DNA of 64,000 bases from Ypsolopha sequella (lineage: Eukaryota; Arthropoda; Insecta; Lepidoptera; Ypsolophidae). Of this stretch, positions 21,761 to 32,879 are shown piece after piece. The notes beneath the pieces were generated by a model. The model had not been told where the DNA came from, did no database searches, and saw only the letters and a program-made list of their open reading frames with translations. The DNA is taken from the NCBI GenBank assembly GCA_934047225.1, contig OW203987.1:5669501-5733500 (forward strand). The letters run 5' to 3'. A program made the translations under genes and the position numbers. The first letter of the stretch is position 1, and each line of letters starts with the position of its first letter.

Positions 21761-22739
21761 TATTATTTATTATTATTATTATTGTAATTTTAGTCAATTT
21801 TAATCTTAAAATTAGACTCGTTCTGAATCTTTTCGCGCGCATTTTGGCGCACGCGATTTTCTACTTTATGGAAGTTAGTCTACGGGTTATAATTGCAAAG
21901 CCGCTGTGCGCCTATGGAAGGCCTGTTTCGTATTTTATTTAGGAGGGGGGAAAAACATACAAAAAAATTTTTTTTTTATCACTCGTGCTCTGAAAACAAG
22001 TTGTATTTAACTCGATATGCGGGAGGTAATTGCGATTTACAACCTAGGAATGTAACCCTGCGTTCCGAAATAGAATTATTTCGCTAAAATCGATTACGAA
22101 TGAATGAGGTGAATGGCTAATAATTCATGAGTGAAGCAAATGCGTTCATTCATTCGTATGACTTTCGTGGCTCATGCGACGGAGGTGAGGCGATGTGAGC
22201 GTTGAACGGAATGGAATGTTAAAAATTGTTTTCGCTCCATTATTTCAGCAGTTCAGATCAGACAAACCATGGTATATGTTTTATTCGGCCATGAGAGAAA
22301 CAAATGAAGAGTCTTGTGGAACTCCTCGTCGAAAAGGAAGAATTTATATACATATTTTTTTTTCGTCGCTATCTGAGTCTACGTTGAAGAACAGTGCTAC
22401 TTCTCTTCTTGTTCCATCACAAATCACGGCACTTTGACGAAATAAAATAAAATAATCGTATTGATTCTGTGGTAAGAGGTTATGGTTAAGATGTATCTTT
22501 TTTAATGCGGTCCGAATCATAAGCTATCTTTTACATCGTTTGCTAGCTCACAAATTACGAACCAGTCATCGCTCACATTTCAATTCATTCATAGCTTTTA
22601 TCGATGTAATTCTATTTCGGACCGCACGGTAAGTAAATTTGAAAATTGAACGAAGCTCCTTTCTTTGTTTTTTGGAACAAGACCTCATATTATTTGAGGC
22701 AAGACCCTTAAAAGTGACACAATAAATTGGTTTTCTTTT
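21761..22739. other. No recognisable gene
   Basis: Includes attatt microsatellite-like sequence (21770) and the 80-aa frame 22195-22437, which I do not recognise. The motif pairs gcggtccgaa (22507) and ttcggaccgc (22616) form an inverted repeat about 110 bp apart. Confidence 0.4.
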
Positions 22740-22993
22740 CCACACTAGAAGATTGACGAGAAAAAAAATCATCCCCACTTTACGTGTAGGGGAGGTACCC
22801 TAAAAAAAAAAATCTTTTTCAAAATTTTACTGTACCAATTTATCGGCGTGGTAAATATGTATTGTATACCCATGCCAAATTACAGCTTTCTAGTACTAAT
22901 AGTCTCTAAGCTAAGCTGCGAACAGACAGACAGACAGACGGACATGGCGAAACTATAAGGGTTCCTTGTTGTTGACTACGGAACCCTAAAAAG
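22740..22993 (+). repeat. Interspersed repeat D-like, copy with ttgttgttgac end
   Basis: Shares gatcatccccactttacgtg-like (here aatcatccccactttacg), ttatcggcg, cagctttctagtacta, gacagacagacagacgga and gactacggaaccctaaaa with 44459-44700 in reverse orientation. Confidence 0.7.
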
Positions 22994-23267
22994 GCAGTCG
23001 TAGAAAACCTGTTACCTCCGATTTCAAAAGTGAGAACTTATGACGATTTCATCAAGTGGCGCGCGGACTGAAAAAAAAAGTAAAATCTGTGTGGGAAATT
23101 ATACTTTTTATAAGTTGTTTTTTATTTCCTCGCATTATTAATGAAAAGCAGAGTATTGCACTCGAGTGTAAGTTGTCAATTACACCCTCGAACCATAAGA
23201 ATTAACGAATTCGTGATTCAACTTTTGAATGAATGTTTGAGAGAATACGAGTATGTCACGCTTGCAA

Positions 23268-23600
23268 AAGTCACCGTCCCCGGAGAAAATAGCAAAATGT
23301 CGGTTTTAAATGAATATAAAATTAACTAAAATAACTATCAAAATTTCCAACTATCATAATTTAGATATTTCTAAAATCCATCTAATAAAGTATAATTGAG
23401 GTCTGTATGTCATTTCTGTTTGTGAAACTACGAGAAAAAGTGTCAACGAAGACCTAATTTCAATTCTACCTAGCGAAATCTCAGCAAACGCGTTTCTGTA
23501 ACTAGCAAAAACTATAAAAAAGGTCCAAAATGTATATACTAATTCATCAAACCAGTGCACTTCTACAGCTAAGCAGGTACACAATTTCAAGCGCAAGAGT
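23268..23600 (+). mobile_element. Old, diverged member of TTAA family A (copy 8)
   Basis: Follows family A in order: agcaaaatgtcggtttt, actatcaaaatttc, ccatctaataaagtataatt, gtcatt, aaaaagtgtcaacgaagacc, atttcaattct, cgcgtttctgt. Heavily substituted, and both termini are lost. Shows the family has been active over a long time, since copies 1, 4 and 7 are much closer to one another. Confidence 0.65.
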
Positions 23601-24215
23601 ACTTAAAACCATGTTTATTCAAGCAATCATAATACAATTATTTTATTTACTCTGTGGTTCGAAAACTCGAGCAACTGCTAGGGGTGGGGGCGAAGAATAA
23701 ATCGGAAGATAGTCCCTCCCCCCCACCCCTGCCCGTACCTGGCTACGCTTTTTGACAGACCGATACCGAACCCTCGCTGCGATATGTTTTATTCCGCGAG
23801 ATAAAACTTAACACATATTTTCGGGTGCTTGGCATCGAGCAAGCCCTATCTTGAAATCCCTGACACGAATTTGAAAACTTTCCGCCCTGAAGTTCCGAGA
23901 ATTGGAATCAATAAATATGTAAATCTCGAGAGGCCCTCGAGTTCCCGAAATCCAGTCTTATCTTGAAATATCGGATTCGACGTTTGACTTCATCAATGGT
24001 GTTGTCTCTTTGCCTTGCTGAAGGAGAAACTGACTTAGTCCCTTTTACTTGGGTCGGCGCTCCATGGAAATAAGTCCTGCTCGAACGCTTTTATTTTGTA
24101 AGTGTCTATCTCGCTCTAATCAACAGCCGCGCGTGGAAAACCTCAGCTATTTTGCCTTTTTTTGCAAAATTTTTGCGTAGTGTGGAAACTACAGATAGTA
24201 TCTGAAAACTGTTTT
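23601..24215. other. No recognisable gene
   Basis: A short block at 24102-24150 (ctcgctctaatcaacagccg ... cctcagctatttt) resembles 49115-49165. Nothing coding. Confidence 0.4.
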
Positions 24216-24410
24216 AGGGTTCCGTACCCTAAGGGTAACCAACGGGACCCTATTACTAAGACTCCGCTGTCTGTTTGTCTGTCCGTCTGTCACCATGCTG
24301 TATCTCAAAAACCGTGATAGTTAGACAGTTGAAATTTTCACAGACGATGTATTTCTGTTGCCGCTATAACAACAAATACTAAAAAACAGAATAAAATAAA
24401 TAAAATTAAT
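24216..24410 (-). repeat. Common lepidopteran interspersed repeat D, copy 2
   Basis: agggttccgtaccctaagg, gggaccctattactaagact, the microsatellite ctgtctgtttgtctgtccgt, then cagttgaaattttcacag and cgctataacaacaaatacta. The ccggccaagtg end is missing. Confidence 0.8.
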
Positions 24411-24644
24411 CTAAATAAAACTGATACATGGCTGATTTGTAAGACCGCCGAGTGAACTATATGCAAAATTTCCTAATTTATATTTTAATTTATTTTCTGT
24501 AATTTAAAAAATGATGTAAAAGCTTATCACATAACTAAGCTTCAAGCTTAATTTATGTTTTCTTTTATTTTGAGTAATTGGTTTAAGTTATAGTTTATTA
24601 TTTCATGATTTAGTAGTAATATATAAAATTTAGCATGTTACATT

Positions 24645-24960
24645 TTTTTATTTATTTATTTATTTTATTCATAAACAAAAATCCACAGCAAGTACATTCA
24701 GATTACTTGAACATGATATTCATCTTATTGTGCCAATAACGGATTTCACTATGCTAAACTAAACATACTAATAAAAAATTGGAACATAACAATTATAATA
24801 TGGTTAAATTAATAAATTATTCGCAAAGAAGACGAATTTATAATACAAAGGTTTGTTGCCATTATGAGTTTGTTGAGTGTCGGGTGATTAGGGTGTGTGT
24901 GTGTGTGTGTGTGTGTGCGTGTCTCATCGTGTGATGATAAAACAGGTAATGAGTATGGAT
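24645..24960 (-). repeat. LINE 3' end, antisense, with (GT)n
   Basis: A ttattta-rich tail followed by attcataaacaaaaatccac, UTR-like sequence, then a gt dinucleotide run at about 24894-24923. On the minus strand this is an (AC)n-bearing UTR similar in layout to 26140-26550. Confidence 0.45.
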
Positions 24961-25486
24961 AAAGGTGGTCTTACATGGAGCATATTACTTATTTAATTTA
25001 ATTTAATTATAATATGTGTAATATTACTTTGTAAGTATAATGTGGCAAAAAAGTAAAAGAAAGAAAATTAATATTCAAGTAATAAGACGATTTAAGTTTT
25101 TATTATTTAAGTTTAAGTTTATTTAAGTTTTTTTTTGTTTGTTAACATTGTAGCATTATGCGAGGGCTGTGTGCTCCTATAATAAGTATAACTCTGCAGG
25201 ACTAATGTATAGTCAATAAGTAGATGTTTGTAATTGGAGTGTGCAGTCGGAGCTCCTTAATAAATAAATAAATAGATACAAATATATAAGTAAAGGCAGC
25301 AGTCTTGCTAACATTAAATTAAATTTTGTTTTAAATACAGAATAATTTCTGCAAGCGGAATACAGTAAAAAATCGGCCATTTTATGCACATCTCGGGGAA
25401 TAAGGCTGATTATCATTTGAAAATTTACGTGGGTGACAAAAGACTTAAAAACAGCCCGCAACGTTTACACAGATATTAGAAATAGC
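24961..25486. other. No recognisable gene; possible LINE tail
   Basis: 25140-25285 has UTR-like sequence ending ttaataaataaataaatag, possibly a LINE 3' tail in plus orientation. Otherwise nothing. Confidence 0.35.
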
Positions 25487-25790
25487 GGCGGTAGCTCAGC
25501 GGTAGGACGCTGGCCTCTCAATCTTAAGATCCAGGTTCGATCCCCAGTGCGATTTTCGGATTTGTTCTTACTTACCACTTGCTGAACGGTGAAGGAAAAC
25601 ATCGCGAGGAAACCTGCATGCTCTAAAAAGCGCGTATTTGTGCCCGAAGTACGCCGATGTACCGAGTGTGGACTGTGACTTGTATTTCACAGTTCACACT
25701 CGGAACACCTCTGACACCGCCTCGGAGAGACATGTCGTGACGATATATATAGGAATAGCATCTGTAATTTTTAACATCTGTCACGAGTAT
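25487..25790 (+). mobile_element. tRNA-derived SINE, near full length
   Basis: 25489-25553 is tRNA-like: A box tagctcagcggtaggacgct, anticodon-arm region cctctcaatcttaagatcc, B box ggttcgatcccc. Then the lepidopteran SINE body ggtgaaggaaaacatcgcga, gaaacctgcatgctc, and gcccgaagtacgccgatgta. The body contains a hairpin (cgagtgtggactgtga / tcacagttcacactcg). Internal polymerase III promoter boxes are intact by eye; there is no closing acceptor stem, so it is not a tRNA gene. Confidence 0.75.
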
Positions 25791-26139
25791 CTTTAAACAC
25801 CCCCGACACCCTATATCGATCGATGACATACATTGCTGCGAAACATCGAGCAGTGGTGCGGAAATGACTACACCACCTTCCCAAATTATTATATGCATAT
25901 TTTTTAATTTAATTTAATTTAGTTTTTTAAATTTTTTTATGTTTTATTGTAAAATTTTCTTACAAACACGTTTTACTAACAAAGTGAGCGTTTGGTGCTT
26001 TACTAAATAATAATAATAATATTCTATTCTATTATTATTTATGATATATATATATACCTATGACGAAATTGAGTCACTACTACAGCCGATAGTCTAACGT
26101 GTATTATAATTATCACTTATCAGCGTATGTATGCATACA
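25791..26139. other. No recognisable gene
   Basis: AT-rich with small tandem motifs (atttaatttaattta at 25904, taataataataat at 26008, tatatatatata at 26045). Confidence 0.45.
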
Positions 26140-26550
26140 TATATATTTATATTAAATGTATTTATACAACACAAATAATAACAATACTGGAATCATATAC
26201 CTATCACACGATACATATTTACAACCATACTTAATTTATTTACAATACAAACGCAAAGCCACACACACACGCACACCTTTTTCCTCTCACATACACACAC
26301 ACCTCACGCACACACCCTCCCTCACACTCAAACACATACACACCCTCGCAGAGATACAGACACTTCCACTCACACAATAAGACACTAACTGTAGTACTTG
26401 TACTAACTTTAAGCTATGGATGTGAAGGAGCGAGGTCTTCTGGAACAAGTATTTCTATACTTAAAAGAAGGCCCCAGCATTCTAATTTAATGTATTACTG
26501 GTTACTGAATAAACACTTTTTCATTTTCATTTTCATTTCATTTTTCATTA
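26140..26550 (+). repeat. LINE 3' UTR with (AC)n and (TTTCA)n tail
   Basis: A cacaca-rich stretch (26260-26345), then taagctatggatgtgaagga and a terminal gaataaacactttttc followed by repeated attttc / atttca units. Resembles a jockey-type 3' end. The 74-aa frame 26156-26380 is an artefact of the AC-rich sequence. Confidence 0.5.
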
Positions 26551-26667
26551 TTTACTATTATACATAATAGCTATCAGTAAGTGAAACCCGAAACAGGTAG
26601 TACTCGTCGATATGAACAACTTTTGTTATGGGGCCGTAGGGAAATTTACAACTTTTTTTCAAACTTG

Positions 26668-27110
26668 AAGTTTATTCGAAAACCATTTCGAGAGTTTGGT
26701 TTATTATGCCGTATTTTAGAACTTGTGGTCTAAAAAACTTCATGATGATGAATATTTTTACAAAAAAGCTGCAACTTCTATTTGCCTTCGTGTGACATCA
26801 CTTGAGAAAATGGCTGTTTAGAAATTAATGTATCCTTTGCTATCAAGATAAATTTATAATAATTTGCTTCCGAATGATTGTGAGACAGACCACTTTTTTA
26901 TAAGCAATCACACACCACAATCAGAATAATGCCTAAAATTCCCCAAGTGACGTCATATCTAAAAATTCTTATAGAAATCTTAAAAATAAAATTATCGAAT
27001 TATATACCATGGTAATGAAAAACTATGATCTAAAATGGTGTATATTTTCTGAAAAAAAAAAATTAAAAAAAGGTCTTTTAGGAATAAAGCTACAGCCGGA
27101 TAGTCCAATT
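26668..27110 (+). mobile_element. MITE family C, copy 2
   Basis: ttcgaaaaccatttcgag, ccgtattttagaacttgtgg, aagataaatttataataa, ccacaatcagaataatg and a far end near aggaataaagctac match copies 1 and 4. The ttaaggtgtg terminus is missing. Confidence 0.75.
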
Positions 27111-27639
27111 AGAAGACGAAAAAAGTTGCAAATTTTGCATAGCCCTCATAGAAAAAAATACCATCTTTTGAATTTCGCATACTAATATTTGTTAACCTTT
27201 AATAATTTAAAAACCCTATTTACTTCTGTGGCTAGCCTCACAATCTACCGCCTACTCAAGTTATACCGGCCACTTTACTTAACAACCATCTATTGATTCC
27301 TTTACACGACTCCCTAGCCCTTATTCACATGTGTAATAAAGTAGAATATCCTCTGGCTATCAACTGAACTCTTCAAGTAGGATACCGTACTGCCCTCGGC
27401 GCGCCACCTGAGGGCGTCTAAGTGGTTCTAGCGCTCTCGAACATAGTGGGGGCCTATTTGGCACCCCTTGGCACCCCTAACCGTGAACACAGATAAATAT
27501 ACACGCAGATGTATAGGTTTCCATATTAGAAATTCAAATAGCCTTATGTTGGGTATTCGTTTTACCTTCGCAGGTTTTACCTTAAGGCGCCTGTTCCAGC
27601 GTTACTCGAAAATTACTCTTACTGATAAAAATATTTCTC
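27111..27639. other. No recognisable gene
   Basis: A ttaaggcgcctgttcc motif at 27592 resembles TTAA-element ends, without a visible partner. Nothing coding. Confidence 0.4.
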
Positions 27640-28643
27640 TTAAGGCGTGTGACCACGCTAAATAAGCAACTCGATGTGTGACATTGAAATAACGTTCATT
27701 TCAGCGTGCCTTGAAAAGTGGCTGTTACGACAACCACTGCGACTCCGGCTAGCGCAAAATAGGAGAAAATAATACTTTTCACATGGACGCCATGAACGGA
27801 AAAAAAAATTTGAACTTAAAATTTTTAGATCTAAAAATTTCCTATTATTTGGTGTAATAATAATTGAAATCGCTTTAGGCGTTTGGAAGGCGTAAGAGAA
27901 TTCTTGTGTTAATCATGTGAAACTTTCGATGACTTTCGATTTTTTTTGTCAAAACTTACAATATAAAAACAGTTTATGAAACTTAAAATTTATTTTTGAC
28001 TCTATAATGCCTATCATATATTTTTATGAAAGTTTTTGGACCACCCGTGTGGGAGGAGTAAGCAAAAAATATATATAATAAAAATATGTTTATTTGCAAC
28101 CAAAAAGAAATACAAAAATATTTTATGCACTATTGCTATGTTGTTTGACAAGTGTGTCTTTTATAAAACTCTAATGCCCACATTAGGATTCCCTGGGTTG
28201 TGGGAAATTAGACCCTTCCTGGTGAGTCTAACCATAACAAATTTATAAAATATTAAAAATAAAATATTGTATTTTAAGTACGAGAAAAAAAAAACTAAAA
28301 TTATTCTTGCTTTAAAAGAAGAGTATGAAAATATTGCTAAAAGTCAAGCTGTTTAAGACTAAAATTAAGTAAAATTGGTTATTTCTTTGAAACCACTGAT
28401 GGTATTTGTATGATTCTTGCACTAAAATACAAGGAAAATATTGCTTAGAAAAATCATTTATGGATTTTTTTTCCATGTGAAAAGTATTATTTGCCCCTAT
28501 TTTGCGCTATCCGCAAAACCTAGAGAAGTAGAGATGTCTTAATGCAGTGCGCGCTGAAATGTACGTTATTTCAATATACTTTCTGTCGATATTTGTATCG
28601 ACATAGGTCGACACGAGGTCGTTGGCAGCCACCTGCCCCTTAA
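27640..28643. mobile_element. TTAA-flanked element, family B, long form with 190-bp inverted ends
   Basis: TTAA at 27640-27643 and 28640-28643; 1004 bp. Left ttaaggcgtgtgaccacg, right (reverse complement) ttaaggggcaggtggct. The subterminal arms match in order: ttgaaataacgttcatttca / ttgaaataacgtacatttca, then gcaaaataggagaaaataat / gcaaaataggggcaaataat and acttttcacatgga. Copies 38575-39040 and 43140-43614 keep the left arm but have a different right half. The interior contains only short frames (for example 28036-28248) with no transposase features. Confidence 0.8.
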
Positions 28644-28909
28644 GATATTTTATGGAAGTAAAAGTTCGTTTAACATTCAGGCTTCGTGACTTGAATTTTA
28701 TGCGCGATAGATAGATATCGAAACGTTTGATTTATTAATATCTGATATATTTGCTGTTTGTAAGTTTTTACATATTTACTGACTAATGGCAGGATTCGGC
28801 CTTAACTTGTCACCACCCTGACGGAATGACGTCATGAGAAGCTGTACCGGGAAAATAGTAACTCTACTGTTTTGGGCGCTCTTTATCCTAGCTCTCATCG
28901 ACGTGTTCC

Positions 28910-29306
28910 TTAAGAGGATAGGGAAAGACCCGCAGTGCGAGAGGGATGGATTCTGGGAAAAAGTCAAAATGACAACTTTTTTCACTAATTTTATTATTAA
29001 AAAAAAGCAAAGGTGCCACGAAATATCTGCCATGTTAAGAGTTTAATAAAGTTTATACATAATTTAATCCATAAATAATATGAACAGGTTTTTGCTCCAA
29101 TAAATCTAAACCTCGACATGAAAACTTTTTTTAGAGCCATCTTTAGTATTTTATTTGTCAATATTGGAATAACTTCTAAGGATTCTGTTTCGATATGAGT
29201 GTGTATTGAAGACCCTGAGGATTTTTTGTTTCTTTTTTATGTAGTATTGCTAGATTCTTTAAACCAGGAATAATAAATTATGGTTTTGCGGAAACTATCC
29301 TCTTAA
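28910..29306. mobile_element. TTAA-flanked MITE, ttaagaggatag termini
   Basis: TTAA at 28910-28913 and 29303-29306; 397 bp; ends ttaagaggataggg and (reverse complement) ttaagaggatagtt. Just inside the left end is ccgcagtgcgagagggatgg, nearly the same subterminal block as in family A (ctcagtgcgagagggacgg), although the rest of the body differs. Confidence 0.75.
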
Positions 29307-29329
29307 GGCGAGGTAGTAGCCAATAAATC

Positions 29330-29560
29330 AACAATAACCATTTCATTTCATTTCAAACGTTTATTAGTTTAACAGCAAGATAAAGTTGGAAGCAAATGGT
29401 AGAAGTGAACAAATTTAAATATGCCAATAATGACACTAAAATAAAAAATTTGTAAACATTTAAATCTTTTGCAGGATTGTGGTTAAAGGGGTTGCAAATT
29501 TCACGAAAAAAAATTACTAAATTGAATTTTTCATGCACGATAATGAACCCAAGGTCTGAC
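29330..29560 (-). repeat. LINE 3' end, antisense
   Basis: catttcatttcatttc tail followed by aaacgtttattagtttaaca, i.e. a truncated LINE terminus read on the minus strand. Confidence 0.45.
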
Positions 29561-29699
29561 TCGCACTTGACCGATTTTTTCTACTCGAAACAAGATCACA
29601 GAAAGCGATCATTATAAAAACCTTTAAAACAATATCACGTTTCTGTTACTAGGTTGCGTCCGTTCTGCTTGTGCCAATCAGTCCTAAATATTTTTTCAC

Positions 29700-30067
29700 T
29701 GCAAGTACTCGTAAAGGCCCACTTTTTATGCATCAAAACCGAACAGAAAGTCGATTATTTTGCCCTAGGGCTTTATTATTATAATTTTGTTTAATGTATT
29801 TACAATGGTTGGCTAACCTGCAGCCTTTCCTGTGTACCATAAATGTTATACTTTTTTTTCCACTGTTTAACGGCTTACAGTCCTTACATATACATATACA
29901 GTCCTTTTGAGCCAATCATAATGTAAAGTTCACAAGATTATATTTGTTTTATTTCCTTGAAAAACGTAGTATGATACACGGGCGTAAGAGCAATAAATTA
30001 CTAGGTTACGTTTAAAACACGAGCGGTATTTGTTCCTTTTCGCCCTTGTAGCATAAACTACTATTAT
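29700..30067 (+). repeat. Interspersed repeat, family G, copy 1
   Basis: Matches 57061-57455 over its length: gcaagt.ctcgtaaaggccc, agaaagtcgattattttgcc, cctttcctgtgtaccata, ttgagccaatcataat, gtatgatacacgggcgtaa. Same orientation. Copy 2 has an extra ctcgctacgctcg near the end. No coding potential. Confidence 0.75.
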
Positions 30068-30394
30068 GGCCCGGCTGTAACGAAAATATTAGGTACCTCG
30101 AATACCTCGGATATGAAATATCGGAGTATTATTAAAAACATTATAAACCATAGAATTGCTATTTTCGCTATACGAAAATATCCTCTGCCGCCATTGCCAA
30201 AGGTATTTTGTTTGTTGATTTTTGTTTGTTAGAGATTTGCCTGCATTCCTGCAAGTTTTGTTATTGATTGAGATTGCAAATAAATTTGCGTTTGCAGTTT
30301 TCCGCTTTTCGTTTTCGAAGTGAAGCCTCAAAAATTCACATTTCAATTTTAAATTTGTACAAAATCATTAAATTATGTACTTAGTACTCCAGCT

Positions 30395-30810
30395 TATGGA
30401 ATTCAAATTCAAATAGTTTATTTTGCAAAGTAGTTATATATAGTGCACTTTTTACACGTCAAATTTAATCTAATAAAAAGATATGTAATAAAATAATAAA
30501 TGTATATGGACTAGATTAAAGGTGTATTTAATTTATGTAGCAATATATATACGATTAAAATGATAGGCAAAATATATATTATACAAGGTGAAATCCAATC
30601 AACCGCCCGAACCCATACCGGAGACCCGGCCAGGGACCAGGAACAAGGTTCAATGATCACCAACCGAACCCCCAGCACGAATCCAGGCGGCCGACCAAAT
30701 CACATCCTATACACTACATACTAATAGGTTACATATATAAATACATGCCTACCTCCACCCATTCGATTAGTCTTGCTAAGAAGAACGGGCAAGAAACCTA
30801 TATCACTAAA
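30395..30810 (-). repeat. LINE 3' region, antisense
   Basis: attcaaattcaaatagttta tail, the same tail as at 55993, then UTR and a GC-richer part (cggagacccggccagggacc) further in. Truncated; I cannot read a convincing protein from it. Confidence 0.5.
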
Positions 30811-31146
30811 TATTGGTAGTATCTTCAAAGCTTCTTGTTGTTCACACAAGATTTGCTGCACATATTATGTCTGCCCCCACGCAGCAAAGTCCGTTTCCTT
30901 CTCGATTTATTCCATCGAGTCTTGTCAATCCTTCGGAGGACAATTTACTTTTTGCTAGCGGTTCCTATATTCCGGAGATTCTAATGTTGTGAAGGCAGAA
31001 TTTAGTATGAAAAGGAAGAATACTTGGTCAGATTGTAGATAAGGAGGCACTTATCAATACTACAATAAAATCCTCAGTTCAACCGGGGGTGTAGATAATA
31101 AGCCATATACATAACCTACGTGTGTCAGCATGCTGTAGGCTCTACT
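30811..31146. other. No recognisable gene
   Basis: Nothing assignable; probably continues the degraded LINE to its left. Confidence 0.35.
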
Positions 31147-31806
31147 TTAAGGCGATATGTAAAAGTTTTAGCGTCCCTGTTACTCCATATGCGAAAAAGC
31201 TCTCAGTGCGAGAGGGATGGATTCGTGGAAAAGTAGCAAAAAGTTGTTTTTTTATTGATATAAAATGTTCTAAAGTTGCTATCAAAATTTCGTTTAACCA
31301 GCCCCCCTATTCTGTATCTTTAGTTGCCAACTGTACTAGGTGCCTATCATCAAAAACATAGATAAAAACTGAAATTTCAAAAGTGCCTTTAGTGGGTATT
31401 GAACTATTAACGAACTGTGTCGTCACTTCAAGTGCGAACATATCCTTGGGAAATCGGAATTCGATGGTATATCTATGTTTTTGATGATAGGCACCCCGTA
31501 CAGAAGGCAACTAGAGATACATAATAGGCCCGCAGGTCCTAGATACCGTTAAAACCCATCTAATAAAATATAATTGCAGTCCATGTGTGATTCTAAATTG
31601 TCAAACCAGGAAAATTGGTGTCGAAAAAGACCTCATTTCAATAAATATTTCTATCGAACCGAATTTCTCCAATCGCGTTTCTGTTTTAACAGATCCCTAG
31701 AAAAAGATTCCAAAAATAATACACAATTTTATCAAAATAATACATTATTTACTGTAGTAGATATGCAAGTTCTTAAAGTGTCAATTTTTTTTCCGTAGCG
31801 CCTTAA
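31147..31806 (+). mobile_element. TTAA-flanked MITE, family A, copy 5, carrying a nested MITE
   Basis: TTAA at 31147-31150 and 31803-31806. Without the 231-bp insert at 31302-31532 and one cag it is 426 bp, the family's standard length. Left ttaaggcgatatgtaaaag, right end (reverse complement) ttaaggcgctacgg. The body is well preserved. Confidence 0.9.
31302..31532. mobile_element. 231-bp palindromic MITE nested in family A, cag duplication
   Basis: Family A reads ...tttaaccaggtcctagat...; here it is split after ttaaccag and resumes at caggtcctag, so cag (31299-31301, 31533-31535) is duplicated. The ends are cccccctattctgtatct and (reverse complement) cgggcctattatgtatct; inner pair ggtgcctatcatcaaaaaca on both arms. 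The comparison with six intact sister copies makes the boundaries secure to a base or two. Confidence 0.88.
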
Positions 31807-31928
31807 GGAGTTGTCCTGGCTGGGCTGACTGACCAGGAAGTGCACAATCCAAAAAATTACTCCATAGAAGATTAATTTTTCAGTCCGTCAAGGTCGAAAG
31901 CTGGGATAACTTCTTGTCTACCATCGAA

Positions 31929-32190
31929 CAGTGGCGTGCACAGAACTTTTTTCCAGAAAAGCAATCAGAAGGTCAAGTACGACAATAAAAAAAATATGAA
32001 AAAATTTTAATAACATTTTGAAAAAAAAAAGATTGTATGACGCCAGGGTAGGCATTGCCTTTCCTAGAGTGAACATTTTCATACAAACTTTTTTTTTTCA
32101 AAGTGTTATTTAAATTTTTTCATTTTTTTTTTATTGTCGTACTTAACCTTCTGATTGCTTTTCCGGAAAAAAGTTCTGTGCACGCCACTG
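31929..32190. mobile_element. hAT-type MITE, copy 2, perfect 8-bp target duplication
   Basis: 262-bp hairpin starting cagtggcgtgcacagaac and ending with its reverse complement, flanked by ccatcgaa at 31921-31928 and 32191-32198. The CAGTGGCG start with an 8-bp duplication is diagnostic of hAT-type insertion. The same family as 11983-12232; the two differ mainly in poly-A/T lengths and in a short central segment. Confidence 0.93.
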
Positions 32191-32198
32191 CCATCGAA

Positions 32199-32666
32199 TA
32201 AATTGCCGCAGACCCACTTTTCACTCTTATCAATATTGCTATACGGGCGAAAAGTGGGTCTGCGGATTTTTCCTCGATAGTACCTATCAACATACGAATA
32301 AATACGAGATTTATAGATTTACTTGCTGAAAGGTGAAGGAAAATACCGTAATGAAAACTGGATGTCCTAGGTGTGAATTTGTTTGCGGATTACGGCGCTC
32401 GTCACCAATCGCGTTGGGACGTTAAAATCGTCGGGTAAAAACCGGATCACACTCGAAAACACCTGTAACACCCGTTCAAGGATACAAATAATAACGTTTT
32501 ATATTTATTTAACTCACGCATTGAAGCAGAAAATATGAAATAATCGACGCGAAGAGATATTGCGAGATCAATTCATTCCTTTGGGAATTTAATGCCTCCG
32601 CTCACTTCGCCTCTTCAAAGAATTTTTAGATCGAGACGGGATTTATTATTGCGTTTGTCGTTTATT
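32199..32666. other. Mostly unassigned; inverted pair and SINE trace
   Basis: cgcagacccacttttc (32206) and gaaaagtgggtctgcg (32248) form a perfect inverted repeat around a 20-odd-bp centre. 32328-32375 (cttgctgaaaggtgaaggaa) is a trace of the SINE body. Nothing coding. Confidence 0.45.
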
Positions 32667-32879
32667 AAATATTATTGCTGCAAGCTCCCTGACTACGAGA
32701 AAAAAGTAGCCAACTCCTTTTACATAATGCTACGCTAAATATTATTGCTGCAAGCTCCCTGACTACGAGAAAAAAGTAGCCAACTCCTTTTACATAATGC
32801 TACGCTAAATATTATTGCTGCAAGCTCCCTGACTACGAGAAAAAAGTAGCCAACTCCTTTTACATAATGCTAAGCTAAA
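32667..32879 (+). repeat. 70-bp tandem triplication
   Basis: Three head-to-tail units of 70 bp, with attattgctgcaagctccct at 32671, 32741 and 32811. The units are identical apart from tacgc to taagc at the end of the last, so the triplication is recent. Confidence 0.95.

Noticed and set aside
25489..25553. tRNA gene
   Set aside because: Same reason; this is the head of a tRNA-derived SINE.
26156..26380. His/Thr-rich 74-aa protein
   Set aside because: Product of the AC-rich microsatellite in a LINE 3' UTR.
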